Shown here: one piece after another, positions 51,087 through 59,211 of the stretch
Layout of the letters: the number at the start of each line of letters is the position of its first letter
Position numbering within the stretch: the stretch's first letter is position 1
Assembly: GCF_001689125.2 (NCBI RefSeq)
Contig: NZ_CP015405.2
Coordinates: forward strand, 4,160,501 to 4,224,500
Length of the DNA: 64,000 nt
Source of the DNA: Blautia pseudococcoides
Lineage (GTDB): Bacteria; Bacillota; Clostridia; Lachnospirales; Lachnospiraceae
Direction: 5' to 3'
Position numbers and translations under genes: made by a program
The notes under the pieces: generated by a model
Databases searched by the model: none
The model's input: only the letters and a program-made list of their open reading frames with translations
What the model was told of the DNA's origin: nothing

Positions 51087-52250
51087 ATTATAAATCTCAT
51101 CCACCCAGGCATCTCTCACCATATGAAAGCAGCCGCGCATCATATGATACTCATCATACAGCGCCTGACGGACTTGCACATGGATTGGGATCGCCTCATT
51201 CTCCAGAGATTCCACAAATTCCTGGAAACGTGTCATGATAAGCCTGCTGTAGTCACTGTAGCAGCTGTCCACAACCAGCATTCCCGGATTATATACCCAC
51301 AGCAGATTGTACAGAACCCTGACAATGACATCCAGCGCCTCATCTACGATCCTTTTCACTTCCTCCACCTGCTCCTCATAAGCGCGGATCACCTCTTTGA
51401 ACTTCTTATCAATGCCCGCCTGACGAAGTTTACGGTTCAGGACTGATACAGAGATCATATCCTCAAATGTGGTATATTTTTTTCCTGCGGTGTCTGTGAG
51501 CAAAAGCATCTTTCCCACCTCTCCGGCCATGAGCTCCTCACCCATGACCGCAGTGCCTCTGTGGATAAAGAACCCACCCACACCATGACCGCAGTAAAAA
51601 TAAAACTGGCTGTCTGCTTCAGAATCCATACTCTCATACTCTGACCATGCTGCCGGAACCACATCGTGCAGAACTAAAATATTACCGATTCCAAACGCTT
51701 CCGCAAACAATTGTTTTATATGCAGGTCCTTAAAGTCAGCTATGAGGTCATAATTAACCAGGTCAACATTTTCATAATAGGCACTTGGAACAAACACTGC
51801 AATCCCCACCGTAACTGTATGCAAAGCCGCAAGCTTTTCCTTTATCAGTCCAACCGCACGCAGGAGATTCTCCCTGTAGGTGCATTTGGGGTCAAATTCC
51901 AGTGTCTGCTCTGCCTCAGGTGCCTCATAGATATCATATATGAGGAAACTGATCTCATCTACAGATGTCAGATTGATGCATACAATATTGCCGAACTTTT
52001 CATTTATTTCAAGTGCTTTGGGTTTTCTGCCCACGTCACTGCCGCCGCAGACTTTTTCCACAAGGATACCGCCCCCGATCAGGTCATCCACAATATGCTT
52101 TACCGTCATGACACTGATATGGTTTTCTTTAGCCAGCTCACTTCTGGTCTTGGTCTTGTCCCGTAAAATACTCTGCATAATGTTCACAACATTTACATTT
52201 CTAATGGTGCTGACTGTCAGCGTCTGTTTTCTATCTGCATCTATAGTCAT
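51084..52250 (-). CDS. ROK-family transcriptional regulator 3
   Basis: A roughly 388-residue NagC-like regulator. ATG at 52250 lies ten bases after AGGA; an in-frame GTG three codons earlier is too close to it. The winged helix reads TRSELAKENHISVMTVKHIVDDLI. The ROK domain retains YFYCGHGVGGFFIHRGTAVMGEELMAGEVGKMLL, but the CxCGxxGCxE zinc motif is missing, unlike ROK regulators 1 and 2. It lies next to the truncated ROK kinase and a truncated aminotransferase, so the operon it once controlled may be partly lost. Confidence 0.85.
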   Translation of the reverse strand: MTIDADRKQTLTVSTIRNVNVVNIMQSILRDKTKTRSELAKENHISVMTVKHIVDDLIGGGILVEKVCGGSDVGRKPKALEINEKFGNIVCINLTSVDEISFLIYDIYEAPEAEQTLEFDPKCTYRENLLRAVGLIKEKLAALHTVTVGIAVFVPSAYYENVDLVNYDLIADFKDLHIKQLFAEAFGIGNILVLHDVVPAAWSEYESMDSEADSQFYFYCGHGVGGFFIHRGTAVMGEELMAGEVGKMLLLTDTAGKKYTTFEDMISVSVLNRKLRQAGIDKKFKEVIRAYEEQVEEVKRIVDEALDVIVRVLYNLLWVYNPGMLVVDSCYSDYSRLIMTRFQEFVESLENEAIPIHVQVRQALYDEYHMMRGCFHMVRDAWVDEIYN

Positions 52251-52330
52251 TGAAATCACTTCCTTATTATTTTTTAACTGTCACTGCCTTTACATTTACG
52301 ATTTTTCTCTATTGTAACGGATAATGCCTG

Positions 52331-52753
52331 CTATTTCAAACATTCTGTGAGAGATTTCTCAATGACAGCTACTGCCTCATCCACATTTTCTTTTGAAGTG
52401 ATCAGTGCAGGATGCATAACCACAACTACATTTTCCAGGTTTTTTCTACTCTCCAGCTCTGTCACCAGTCCATTTTGAAGCATGGATTCATAGAATTCCT
52501 GACCAAGTACATATTTATCTTCTGAAGATGTTCCCTCCAGCTCCATGCCCTGCAGAAGTCCATGTCCCCGAACATCTTTGATGACCGGGTATTTATCCTT
52601 CAGCTCCAGAAGCCTGCTGTGCAGATAGTCACCTACCACACGGCTGTTCTTCACAAGACCGTCACGCTCAATGATCTCAATATTCTTCAGGGCACTGCGG
52701 CATGTCAGCGGATAACAGGAATGGGTATGTCCGTGAAGGTTGATCTTGCTCAT
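52331..52753 (-). pseudogene. Class III aminotransferase, C-terminal fragment
   Basis: A 140-codon frame that begins at HGHTHSCYPLTCRSALKNIEII, the motif just after the PLP-lysine region in class III (ornithine/4-aminobutyrate type) aminotransferases, and runs to the normal C-terminus (VRGHGLLQGMELEG, then VVVMHPALITSKENVDEAV). About two thirds of the protein, including the catalytic Lys and PLP-binding segments, is absent. An ATG with GGTGAGGCA before it could still allow translation, but the product cannot be an active aminotransferase. The upstream neighbour ends 27 bases away, so the N-terminal part was deleted. Confidence 0.78.
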
Positions 52754-52779
52754 TGCCTCACCGATTTCTTTTCATATAC

Positions 52780-54756
52780 TTAAGCATTGCGGCCTGCAAA
52801 ATAACCGCTGGCTGTGGCTTCACGTATTCTTCCTGTCTTTTTGCAGTCTCCAACTGCTATAAAATCTATTCCCAAATCATAACAGGTATCTCGCAGCCTG
52901 TTTGTTTCTGAATCTTTTGGACGCACACCCGCTGCGATGAGGACGGAATCCGCCGCCAGCATTCTTTCTTCTCCGTCTTTATTTTTTACGATGGCGCCAT
53001 CCTCTGTGATCATCCTACAGGAACAGCCTGTCAGCACCGGGATTTTATAGTATGCTATCTTTTCATCTATCATCTGCTTCAGTCCGCCGTCAGCCTCCCC
53101 TGCGATAATATCAGTCATTTCTACGATAGTTACATTTTTCCCATCCTGGGCAAGGGCTATGGCCTCCTCACATCCCATAAGGCCCCCGCCGATTATCACC
53201 GTATTATTTCCCGGAACGGCTCCTGACCGATGCATAGATGCAGCGTACAATACATTGTTATCAGCAATTCCCTCAATAGGCGGAATAAACGGATCCCCGC
53301 CTATGGCGCCTATAACCAGATCCGGTTCCGCACTCCGGATCAGTTCCGGGGTCACGACCGTATTCATACGGACTTCAACCTGGCTGTCTTCTATACGGCT
53401 GATAAGCGAATCCCTGAACTTACGGATATCCTGCTTGAACTCAATATGATCAGAATAACTGAGTGTTTTTCCAAGAGAATCACTTGCCTCACATAAAATA
53501 ACCTTGTGCCCCCTCTCCAGCGCACCTAAAGCAGCCTGCATTCCTGCCGGGCCGCCGCCTGCTATCAGAATCTTTTTCTCCACTGTTTTAAAGGAATTCT
53601 CCCTGGCTATTTCACGAAGCCTTCCCATAACAGGATTCACAGAACAATATACCACACCGTTTGGATATGGTACATAAGGGATAAGTGCGCCACTGTTACA
53701 GCGCATACAGCGGATACAGTGGGCAATTTCACTGCTCTTTCCCTTCAATGCCTTTTTAGGAAGAAACGGGTCTGCTATCATTTGACGTCCCATCGCAACC
53801 ATATCTACCTTTTCTTCCTCCAGCAGTTTTTCCATATCATCCGGATCTGACAATCCTCCGATACCTGTAACAGGTACACTGACTGCTTTTTTTATAGCTG
53901 CTGCATATGGTATGTTTACACCATTTGGGAAAAACGGTCCCGGAAACATTCGCACCATAGTGGCCGGGTCATGGAAACTCCCCACAGATACATGGAATGA
54001 ATCCACCTTGCTCTCAATCATATGGGCAAAAACTGCCATTTCTTCCTCTTCCAGACCTCCCTCAATAAGCTCTGAACCTGAAATACGATATTCAATGGGA
54101 AAATTCCTCCCGCAGCGCGCCCTCACTCTATCCAAAACCATAATAGGGAATCGGGCACGGTTTTCCAGACTCCCCCCATATTCATCTGTCCGTTTATTAT
54201 TTAATGGTGAAAGGAATTGGTCTAAAAGCCATCCGTGACCTCCATGTATCATTACCATATCAACACCTGCAAATTTCGCCATAAAAGCCGCCTCTGCATA
54301 GGCGTCGGCAATTTCATTCATCATCTCCTCCGTCATTTCTTTCACTTTGGCACCATAATGATTGACTGACGGGGACGGCCCCCACACCTCCCCGTTATCA
54401 GGAAGATAAGCAGGATGGGCTCTTCTCCCGGAGTGCACAAGCTCTATGGATACAAACGTGTCATACTGATGCACGCTGTCAACCAGCCTTGTCAAGGACG
54501 GCAGGAGGCCCGGATCATCCAGATGGGCCATCCGCGGATGACATGCATCCGTACGTGAATGGATTCCGGTCTCCCCTATCGTAAGAAGTGCCGCACCACC
54601 TCTTGCCAATGTGGTATAAAAATCAATGTTATCCTGTGCAAAATACCCCTTTTCTTCCCCACGCCCGGTAATTGTCATGGGAGACACACAGATTCGGTTC
54701 TTTAATGTCAGCCGGCCGATTTTTATGGGGCTGAATAAATATGGATAATGCTTCAT
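52780..54756 (-). CDS. NADH:flavin oxidoreductase / enoate reductase-like protein (FMN, [4Fe-4S], FAD)
   Basis: A 658-residue protein of the old yellow enzyme/2,4-dienoyl-CoA reductase family. The FMN-binding TIM barrel (1-350) has NRICVSPMTITG, VDMVMIHGGHGWLLDQFLSP and RISGSE. A Cys cluster follows (CIRCMRCNSG, then VVYCSVNP). The FAD domain has ILIAGGGPAGMQAAL and the NAD domain VIIGGGLMGCEEAIAL. BaiCD/BaiH and enoate reductases share this layout, so reduction of an unsaturated acid, steroid or CoA ester is plausible, but the substrate is unknown. ATG at 54756 follows AAAAGGAGAGGGAATT. Confidence 0.88.
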   Translation of the reverse strand: MKHYPYLFSPIKIGRLTLKNRICVSPMTITGRGEEKGYFAQDNIDFYTTLARGGAALLTIGETGIHSRTDACHPRMAHLDDPGLLPSLTRLVDSVHQYDTFVSIELVHSGRRAHPAYLPDNGEVWGPSPSVNHYGAKVKEMTEEMMNEIADAYAEAAFMAKFAGVDMVMIHGGHGWLLDQFLSPLNNKRTDEYGGSLENRARFPIMVLDRVRARCGRNFPIEYRISGSELIEGGLEEEEMAVFAHMIESKVDSFHVSVGSFHDPATMVRMFPGPFFPNGVNIPYAAAIKKAVSVPVTGIGGLSDPDDMEKLLEEEKVDMVAMGRQMIADPFLPKKALKGKSSEIAHCIRCMRCNSGALIPYVPYPNGVVYCSVNPVMGRLREIARENSFKTVEKKILIAGGGPAGMQAALGALERGHKVILCEASDSLGKTLSYSDHIEFKQDIRKFRDSLISRIEDSQVEVRMNTVVTPELIRSAEPDLVIGAIGGDPFIPPIEGIADNNVLYAASMHRSGAVPGNNTVIIGGGLMGCEEAIALAQDGKNVTIVEMTDIIAGEADGGLKQMIDEKIAYYKIPVLTGCSCRMITEDGAIVKNKDGEERMLAADSVLIAAGVRPKDSETNRLRDTCYDLGIDFIAVGDCKKTGRIREATASGYFAGRNA

Positions 54757-54853
54757 AATTCCCTCTCCTTTTGTAATACCTGCTTTTTAACCGTACGGCA
54801 GAATTTGTATAACTTTATCTTACACCAGAAAAGATGGAATAACAACAAAATAG

Positions 54854-54878
54854 AAAAAGAGAGGCCAAACGGCCCCTC
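54854..54878 (-). terminator. Terminator after the rubrerythrin gene
   Basis: On the minus strand GAGGGGCC, GTTT and GGCCTCTC form an 8-bp stem with one G-U pair followed by T5C. It lies about 37 bases after the stop codon. Confidence 0.75.
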
Positions 54879-54914
54879 CCTGATTACTATGTGAATGATA
54901 CAAATGTGAGGAAA

Positions 54915-55451
54915 TTAATAATTCTCTACTTTTCTTTCAAAGTATGCCTTCGGATGAGCACATACCGGACATACTTCAGGAGCTTCCTCTGCCTCGTGTA
55001 CATAACCACAGTTTCTGCACTTCCAGCCTAAAGGAGCATCTCCCTTAAAGGTTTTGTCAGCTTTATAACTTTCAAGGAGTTTTTTATAACGTCTCTCGTG
55101 CGCAGCTTCCACTTTTGCAACACCTTCAAATTTTACTGCCAGTTCTTCAAAGCCCTCTTCTCTGGCTTCCTGAGCCATACGTGCGTACATATCTGTCCAC
55201 TCGTAGTTCTCACCTGCAGCTGCGTCTTCCAGGTTCTGAGCAATATCATGGATTCCGTGAATCTCTTTGAACCACATCTTAGCATGTTCTTTTTCCTGGT
55301 CTGCTGTCTCCAGATATAAAGATGCTAACTGCTCATAACCGGCTTTCTTTGCTGCTGATGCGTAATATGTATATTTATTTCTGGCCTGTGATTCACCGGC
55401 AAATGCATCCCATAAGTTTTTCTCTGTTTTTGTTCCTGCGTACTTTGACAT
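54915..55451 (-). CDS. Rubrerythrin
   Basis: ATG at 55451 ([13 protein letters not shown]) lies nine bases after GGAGGG and gives 178 residues. The N-terminal ferritin-like diiron domain has [39 protein letters not shown] and [12 protein letters not shown], supplying the Glu and His ligands. The C-terminal rubredoxin-like domain has [20 protein letters not shown]. It reduces hydrogen peroxide in the cytoplasm of anaerobes using NADH-derived electrons. It lies downstream of a second rubrerythrin gene and probably shares the PerR-regulated transcript. A hairpin without a T-run fills the gap (about 55504-55530). Confidence 0.93.
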   Translation of the reverse strand: MSKYAGTKTEKNLWDAFAGESQARNKYTYYASAAKKAGYEQLASLYLETADQEKEHAKMWFKEIHGIHDIAQNLEDAAAGENYEWTDMYARMAQEAREEGFEELAVKFEGVAKVEAAHERRYKKLLESYKADKTFKGDAPLGWKCRNCGYVHEAEEAPEVCPVCAHPKAYFERKVENY

Positions 55452-55570
55452 AATAAAACCCTCCATAAGATTCTGAAAATAACGACTATTTATTTTCTTT
55501 AGCAGAACCGGACATCTGCCGGCTCTGCCAATTGGTTGCTAATAGGGAAATACCAAAACTTTTATATGGA

Positions 55571-56113
55571 TTAGCCGAAATATCTCTTTAACAGGCCTTC
55601 AAATGCTTTTCCGTGACGAGCCTCGTCTCTTGCCATCTCATGTACTGTATCATGGATAGCATCCAGGTTAGCAGCTTTTGCACGTTTTGCCAGGTCAAAT
55701 TTACCAGCTGTTGCTCCGTTTTCAGCAGCAACACGCATTTCCAGGTTTTTCTTTGTGCTGTCTGTTACAACTTCGCCTAATAACTCTGCGAATTTAGCCG
55801 CATGTTCTGCTTCTTCGTAAGCAGCTTTTTCCCAGTATAAACCGATTTCCGGATATCCTTCTCTGTGAGCCACTCTAGCCATAGCCAGATACATACCAAC
55901 CTCTGAGCACTCGCCCTCAAAGTTAGCTCTCAGATCAGCAATGATATCTTCGCTTACGCCCTGAGCTACTCCTACAACATGCTCTGCTGCCCAGCTCATT
56001 TCGCCAGCCTGCTCTGTAAATTTATCAGCACCTACGCCGCATACTGGACATTTCTCCGGAGCTGCGTCACCTTCATAAACATATCCACATACACTACATA
56101 CAAATTTTTTCAT
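55571..56113 (-). CDS. Reverse rubrerythrin (N-terminal rubredoxin domain)
   Basis: ATG at 56113 ([11 protein letters not shown]) lies ten bases after GGAG and is preferred over an ATG three codons upstream. The 180-residue protein has the domain order inverted relative to the other rubrerythrin: rubredoxin centre first ([21 protein letters not shown]), then a diiron four-helix bundle with [39 protein letters not shown] and [15 protein letters not shown]. Reverse rubrerythrins act as NADH peroxidases in clostridia and are PerR targets. Its promoter overlaps the perR stop codon and is followed by a perfect 9-1-9 palindrome. Confidence 0.92.
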   Translation of the reverse strand: MKKFVCSVCGYVYEGDAAPEKCPVCGVGADKFTEQAGEMSWAAEHVVGVAQGVSEDIIADLRANFEGECSEVGMYLAMARVAHREGYPEIGLYWEKAAYEEAEHAAKFAELLGEVVTDSTKKNLEMRVAAENGATAGKFDLAKRAKAANLDAIHDTVHEMARDEARHGKAFEGLLKRYFG

Positions 56114-56165
56114 AATACTCATTCTCCTTTTTAATTAAAATTTTGTTATTTATTGTTTTCTTGAT

Positions 56166-56184
56166 AACAGTAATTATTACTGTT
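56166..56184. promoter_or_regulatory. PerR-type operator of the rubrerythrin genes
   Basis: AACAGTAAT-T-ATTACTGTT is a perfect 9-1-9 palindrome two bases downstream of the -10. It has the 7-1-7 geometry of PerR/Fur boxes and resembles the box upstream of perR (56636-56650). Confidence 0.75.
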
Positions 56185-56186
56185 TT

Positions 56187-56215
56187 AATGTAACATACTT
56201 GACAATTTTTGTCAA
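56187..56215 (-). promoter_or_regulatory. Promoter of the rubrerythrin genes
   Basis: On the minus strand TTGACA (56210-56215) and TACATT (56187-56192) are separated by 17 bases. The -35 overlaps the perR stop codon. Confidence 0.7.
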
Positions 56216-56619
56216 CTAGTTTTTTTAATTTTTTTTGTTTCCAGACATTTCTTACAAACACCGTAAAAGGTAGTCATATGACCTGTTATTTTACCATCAA
56301 AGCTCTCGGCCACTTTCTCCTTCATACAGTCAAATTCGCCTGCCTCTATGTCTGTGATACTGTGACACTGGGTGCATATAAAATGACTATGAGGTTTTGT
56401 ATTGCAGTCAAATCTGTCCGGCCCGTCTCCTGTTGTTATCTTTGCAATCTCGCCTAAGTCTACCAGAAGAGATAAGTTCCGATATACTGTTCCAAGACTG
56501 ATATTCGGAAAATCGGCTTTGATCCCTGCATATACAGTATCGGCCGTAGGATGCTCCTTGCTGTTCATAACGAACTCGCGGATGGATTCCCGCTGACGGC
56601 TGTACTTCAATGTTGCCAT
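56212..56619 (-). CDS. perR: Fur-family peroxide-responsive repressor (PerR)
   Basis: A 135-residue Fur-family repressor. The N-terminal winged helix (ESIREFVMNSKEHPTADTVYAGIKADFP, then LGTVYRNLSLLVDLGEI) binds DNA. The dimerisation domain holds HSHFICTQCHSI and VCKKCLE, the two Cys pairs of the structural zinc site. Asp and His residues around DRFDCNTKPHSHF fit the regulatory metal site oxidised by peroxide in PerR. Adjacent rubrerythrins and palindromes at both promoters favour PerR over Fur or Zur. It is transcribed from its own autoregulated promoter. The start follows AAAGGAGGGTGCG. Confidence 0.88.
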   Translation of the reverse strand: MATLKYSRQRESIREFVMNSKEHPTADTVYAGIKADFPNISLGTVYRNLSLLVDLGEIAKITTGDGPDRFDCNTKPHSHFICTQCHSITDIEAGEFDCMKEKVAESFDGKITGHMTTFYGVCKKCLETKKIKKTS

Positions 56620-56635
56620 CGCACCCTCCTTTCAA

Positions 56636-56650
56636 TAACAATAATTGTTA
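56636..56650. promoter_or_regulatory. PerR-type operator of perR
   Basis: TAACAAT-A-ATTGTTA is a perfect 7-1-7 palindrome between the -10 and the ribosome-binding site of perR, indicating autoregulation. Confidence 0.75.
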
Positions 56651-56658
56651 CTGATATA

Positions 56659-56687
56659 ACTATATTATACTTAACAATTTTTGTCAA
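56659..56687 (-). promoter_or_regulatory. Promoter of perR
   Basis: On the minus strand TTGACA (56682-56687) and TATAGT (56659-56664) are separated by 17 bases. The -35 lies in a TTGACAA-AAA-TTGTTAA near-palindrome that also surrounds the rubrerythrin -35. Confidence 0.75.
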
Positions 56688-56700
56688 GTATAATTTATAA

Positions 56701-56730
56701 AAAAGCCGGCTCTTTTTTCAGCCGGCTTTT
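56701..56730 (-). terminator. Terminator of the sialic acid operon
   Basis: AAAAGCCGGCT and AGCCGGCTTTT form a perfect 11-bp stem with T-runs on both strands. It lies about 50 bases after the RpiR-family stop and just upstream of the perR promoter. Confidence 0.9.
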
Positions 56731-56780
56731 GTGTTATGGACTGGCACTGCGTGGGGGTTATTGCAGCAAGCTGCTTTGCA

Positions 56781-57596
56781 TCACCTGGCATCCAGCGCAT
56801 TGAGGGTATACTCATGTATTGCTTCTCTCCGGAATTTATCTGACTCCAGTATATGGGAAAATAAAATATCCACCATAACTAATATCGGAAACTGTGGGGA
56901 TATCGCCTTCCCCTTTTCCAGATTTTCCTTAACCGCAAACAAAAGTATCTCATCGCAGTAATCCAAAAATGTCTTATCCTTCCTGGATGTCATCAATATG
57001 GTAGTGGCCCCTCTCTCTTTGGCTGCCCTCAGAGAAGTCATGACTTCCTCTGTCCTTCCGCTGACACTGATACCGATAACAGCACAGTCCTCATCCAAGA
57101 GCACGGAGTTGATCTTCATAATATGCGTATCTGTCACTGCCTCCACGTTAACACCAATACGCATAAAACGAATCTTCATCTCCACGCCCACCAGACCGGA
57201 ACTTCCCTTGCCATACACATATACCCGCTTCTTCTCAGACAGTATATTGACAATACGCTTCATCTGCTCCTCATTCACCAGGGAATAACTCTTGTTTAAA
57301 AGTTCCTGGTAAGTATTCAGCACCATTTTGGTCTGGTCATTACTCACCGGGTAATTCCGCACAGTTCCCTGCTCATAACAAAAAAGAAACTCCCGGTATC
57401 CCTTATATCCACACTTTTTCGCAAAACGTGACAGGGATGCCTCTGACACGTACAGACGGCTGGAAACACTCTTGGAGGATAAATCTATTTTCTCTGTATT
57501 ATTGATAAAGAAATCAGCGATCGTCTTCTCCAGAGGTGTAAAGCTGCTATAAATTGATTCTATTTGAGGAATGATATTTTTTTCATACTGCTCCAT
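56781..57596 (-). CDS. RpiR/MurR-family transcriptional regulator of sialic acid genes (NanR-like)
   Basis: A 271-residue regulator with an N-terminal RpiR helix-turn-helix (FTPLEKTIADFFINNTEKID, then SKSVSSRLYVSEASLSRFAKKCGYKGYREFLF). A C-terminal SIS domain (about 115-250; YGKGSSGLVGVEMKIRFMR, then IGISVSGRTEEVM) binds phosphosugars. It is the last gene of the nan operon. RpiR-family NanR proteins of Firmicutes respond to N-acetylmannosamine 6-phosphate; this is inferred from family and context. The TGAAA-N4-TTTCA palindromes at the nan and nagA promoters are its likely targets. Confidence 0.85.
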   Translation of the reverse strand: MEQYEKNIIPQIESIYSSFTPLEKTIADFFINNTEKIDLSSKSVSSRLYVSEASLSRFAKKCGYKGYREFLFCYEQGTVRNYPVSNDQTKMVLNTYQELLNKSYSLVNEEQMKRIVNILSEKKRVYVYGKGSSGLVGVEMKIRFMRIGVNVEAVTDTHIMKINSVLLDEDCAVIGISVSGRTEEVMTSLRAAKERGATTILMTSRKDKTFLDYCDEILLFAVKENLEKGKAISPQFPILVMVDILFSHILESDKFRREAIHEYTLNALDAR

Positions 57597-57665
57597 TCGA
57601 GCACCTCCATTCTATCTGTCCCTGCGGCAGGCAGCTCACTTTGGACCGGACAGCTAAAATATCAG

Positions 57666-58553
57666 TTAAGAATGCCTTCCCCTAAAATGGTAAAATGCTC
57701 CCAGCATTCCTGCCTGATTTTTATTTTCCGCAAAGGCCAGCCTGGTATGAGAAGCCACTGAGGGTATCAGATACTTATCCAGGCTCTTTCTGATCCGTTC
57801 ATACAGATATTCCTTCTGGGCCATGATTCCGCCTCCCAGAACTACCACTTCCGGGTTGATCACATAACAGATATTGGCGATTCCCATTCCAAGCACATCC
57901 ACTATCTCATCAATGGCACGGATACAGTCCATATCCCCCTGCTTTGCATGTTCAAACACATACTTTCCGTCAATACTTTCAGGACTTATATTTTTGTATT
58001 GAGCTGTCTTCTTCACCAGGATACTGCTTGCCCCCATATCCTGAAACTCGCCGCCCGGAAGATGCATATATCCGATTTCACACCCGCTTCCGGAAAATCC
58101 ATGGAACACCTGGTTGTCAATCACAATAGCACCGCCGATCCCTGTCCCGATGGTAAGACACAGGCTGATCCTGCTCCCTTTGGAAGCGCCCGCAAAGTTT
58201 TCCGCAAGCCCTGCACAGTTCACATCATTTTCCACCTCACAGGGCAAATGAAATTTGTCCTCCAGAGTTTTTTTGATCTCTGTTCCCGTATATTCCGGAA
58301 TCAGTGGGGCGGAATATGTGATCCTGCCCGCTTCGCAGTCCACCATGCCCGCTGTTGAGATACAGATACCCGCCGGCCTGTGATCCTTCAGGTAATCTTC
58401 AATGATCTTCACTGTTTTTTTCATGATTCCCGGTCCGCCATGCTGCATAGCCTCTGTGGGCATCTCACCTCCAGCAACAAATACCGCATCTTCCTGTATT
58501 ATACCATATTTTATCAAAGTACCGCCAATATCTATACAAATATATTGCTTCAT
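57666..58553 (-). CDS. nanK: ROK-family kinase, probable N-acetylmannosamine kinase
   Basis: ATG at 58553 (MKQYICIDIGGTLIKYG) follows AAGGAGCATTCGT; the frame is open to 58637. The 295-residue protein is a ROK sugar kinase with the ATP loop IDIGGTLIKYG, CISTAGMVD, EVENDVNCAGLAE (catalytic Asp) and LTIGTGIGGAIVI. The usual zinc motif is replaced by GCEIGYMHLPGGEFQDMGASS, without the Cys residues, as in some Firmicutes NanK proteins. Its place in the nan operon between nanQ and the RpiR regulator supports phosphorylation of N-acetylmannosamine to the 6-phosphate, the NanE substrate. Confidence 0.83.
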   Translation of the reverse strand: MKQYICIDIGGTLIKYGIIQEDAVFVAGGEMPTEAMQHGGPGIMKKTVKIIEDYLKDHRPAGICISTAGMVDCEAGRITYSAPLIPEYTGTEIKKTLEDKFHLPCEVENDVNCAGLAENFAGASKGSRISLCLTIGTGIGGAIVIDNQVFHGFSGSGCEIGYMHLPGGEFQDMGASSILVKKTAQYKNISPESIDGKYVFEHAKQGDMDCIRAIDEIVDVLGMGIANICYVINPEVVVLGGGIMAQKEYLYERIRKSLDKYLIPSVASHTRLAFAENKNQAGMLGAFYHFRGRHS

Positions 58554-58568
58554 ACGAATGCTCCTTAT

Positions 58569-58681
58569 ATTACTGTTCACTACCTTTACAGTTATCTTTT
58601 TCTTCCCCGCATTTTTCGCGGCATAAAAACGTGACAAAAGGGAACTGTAATGTCACATCCCCGCGGCCGTTACAGTTCCCT
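58569..58681. repeat. Hairpin-rich intergenic element between nanQ and nanK
   Basis: The segment holds TTACTGT-N11-ACAGTTA (58570-58594) and a 12-bp stem AGGGAACTGTAA/TTACAGTTCCCT (58639-58681). Its outer ends ATTACTGTTCACT and AGGGAACTGTAAT (58569 and 58651) are inverted repeats matching at 11 of 13 positions. These resemble the ends of the 144-bp element at 30535. No target duplication is evident. In nan mRNA it would form strong secondary structure before nanK. Confidence 0.5.
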
Positions 58682-58726
58682 ATATTGTACCATGAGTCTG
58701 CCCCCACAGTCTTAAAGAATCCTGGA

Positions 58727-59179
58727 TTATTTAATTTTTATCTTAAATATGGCTTTCTTAATCACAGCCGGACCATCAACAGCAACTGCTGTCCTGTGGG
58801 CATCCTTTGGGTAGCAGAGAAGAAAATCGCCTTCCGTCAGAACCACATGGCTGTTCGGCTCACCGTCAAGAGGAAGAAAATCATCCTTCTCCACAAATTC
58901 TTTTTGTTCCATGTTATCAATGAAATTCACATCAATCTGTTCCGGGCCTCTCAGCATAAAATGCAGATCCAGGTATTGTCTGTGTGCTTCCCAGAAACGG
59001 TTCTTGGGTGTTGTAGTCTCATACTCTACAATATTCACAAACAAATTGTCACCGTCAATCTGGTGGCTGCCCTTCTCATATCCCAGTAAGTCATGTTCCT
59101 TTGCGTACCGGAAACATTTCAACACTTCCTCTTCCAGCCAGGGATAATCCTTCAAATCTCTGATATTACCAAATACCAT
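58727..59179 (-). CDS. nanQ: YhcH/YjgK/YiaL (NanQ-like) family protein, probable sialic acid anomerase
   Basis: ATG at 59179 (MVFGNIRDLKDY) lies after AAAGGAGGCAGCAAA and gives 150 residues. It is a cupin-fold protein of the YhcH/EbgC group with LDLHFMLRGPEQIDVNF (His and Asp/Glu metal-site positions), VLTEGDFLLCYPKDAHRTA and the terminal VIKKAIFKIKIK. In E. coli the homologue NanQ speeds the anomerisation of sialic acid for NanA. It lies 32 bases downstream of the transporter gene. Confidence 0.82.
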   Translation of the reverse strand: MVFGNIRDLKDYPWLEEEVLKCFRYAKEHDLLGYEKGSHQIDGDNLFVNIVEYETTTPKNRFWEAHRQYLDLHFMLRGPEQIDVNFIDNMEQKEFVEKDDFLPLDGEPNSHVVLTEGDFLLCYPKDAHRTAVAVDGPAVIKKAIFKIKIK

Positions 59180-59211
59180 TTTGCTGCCTCCTTTACAGAA
59201 CAAAATTAGGA

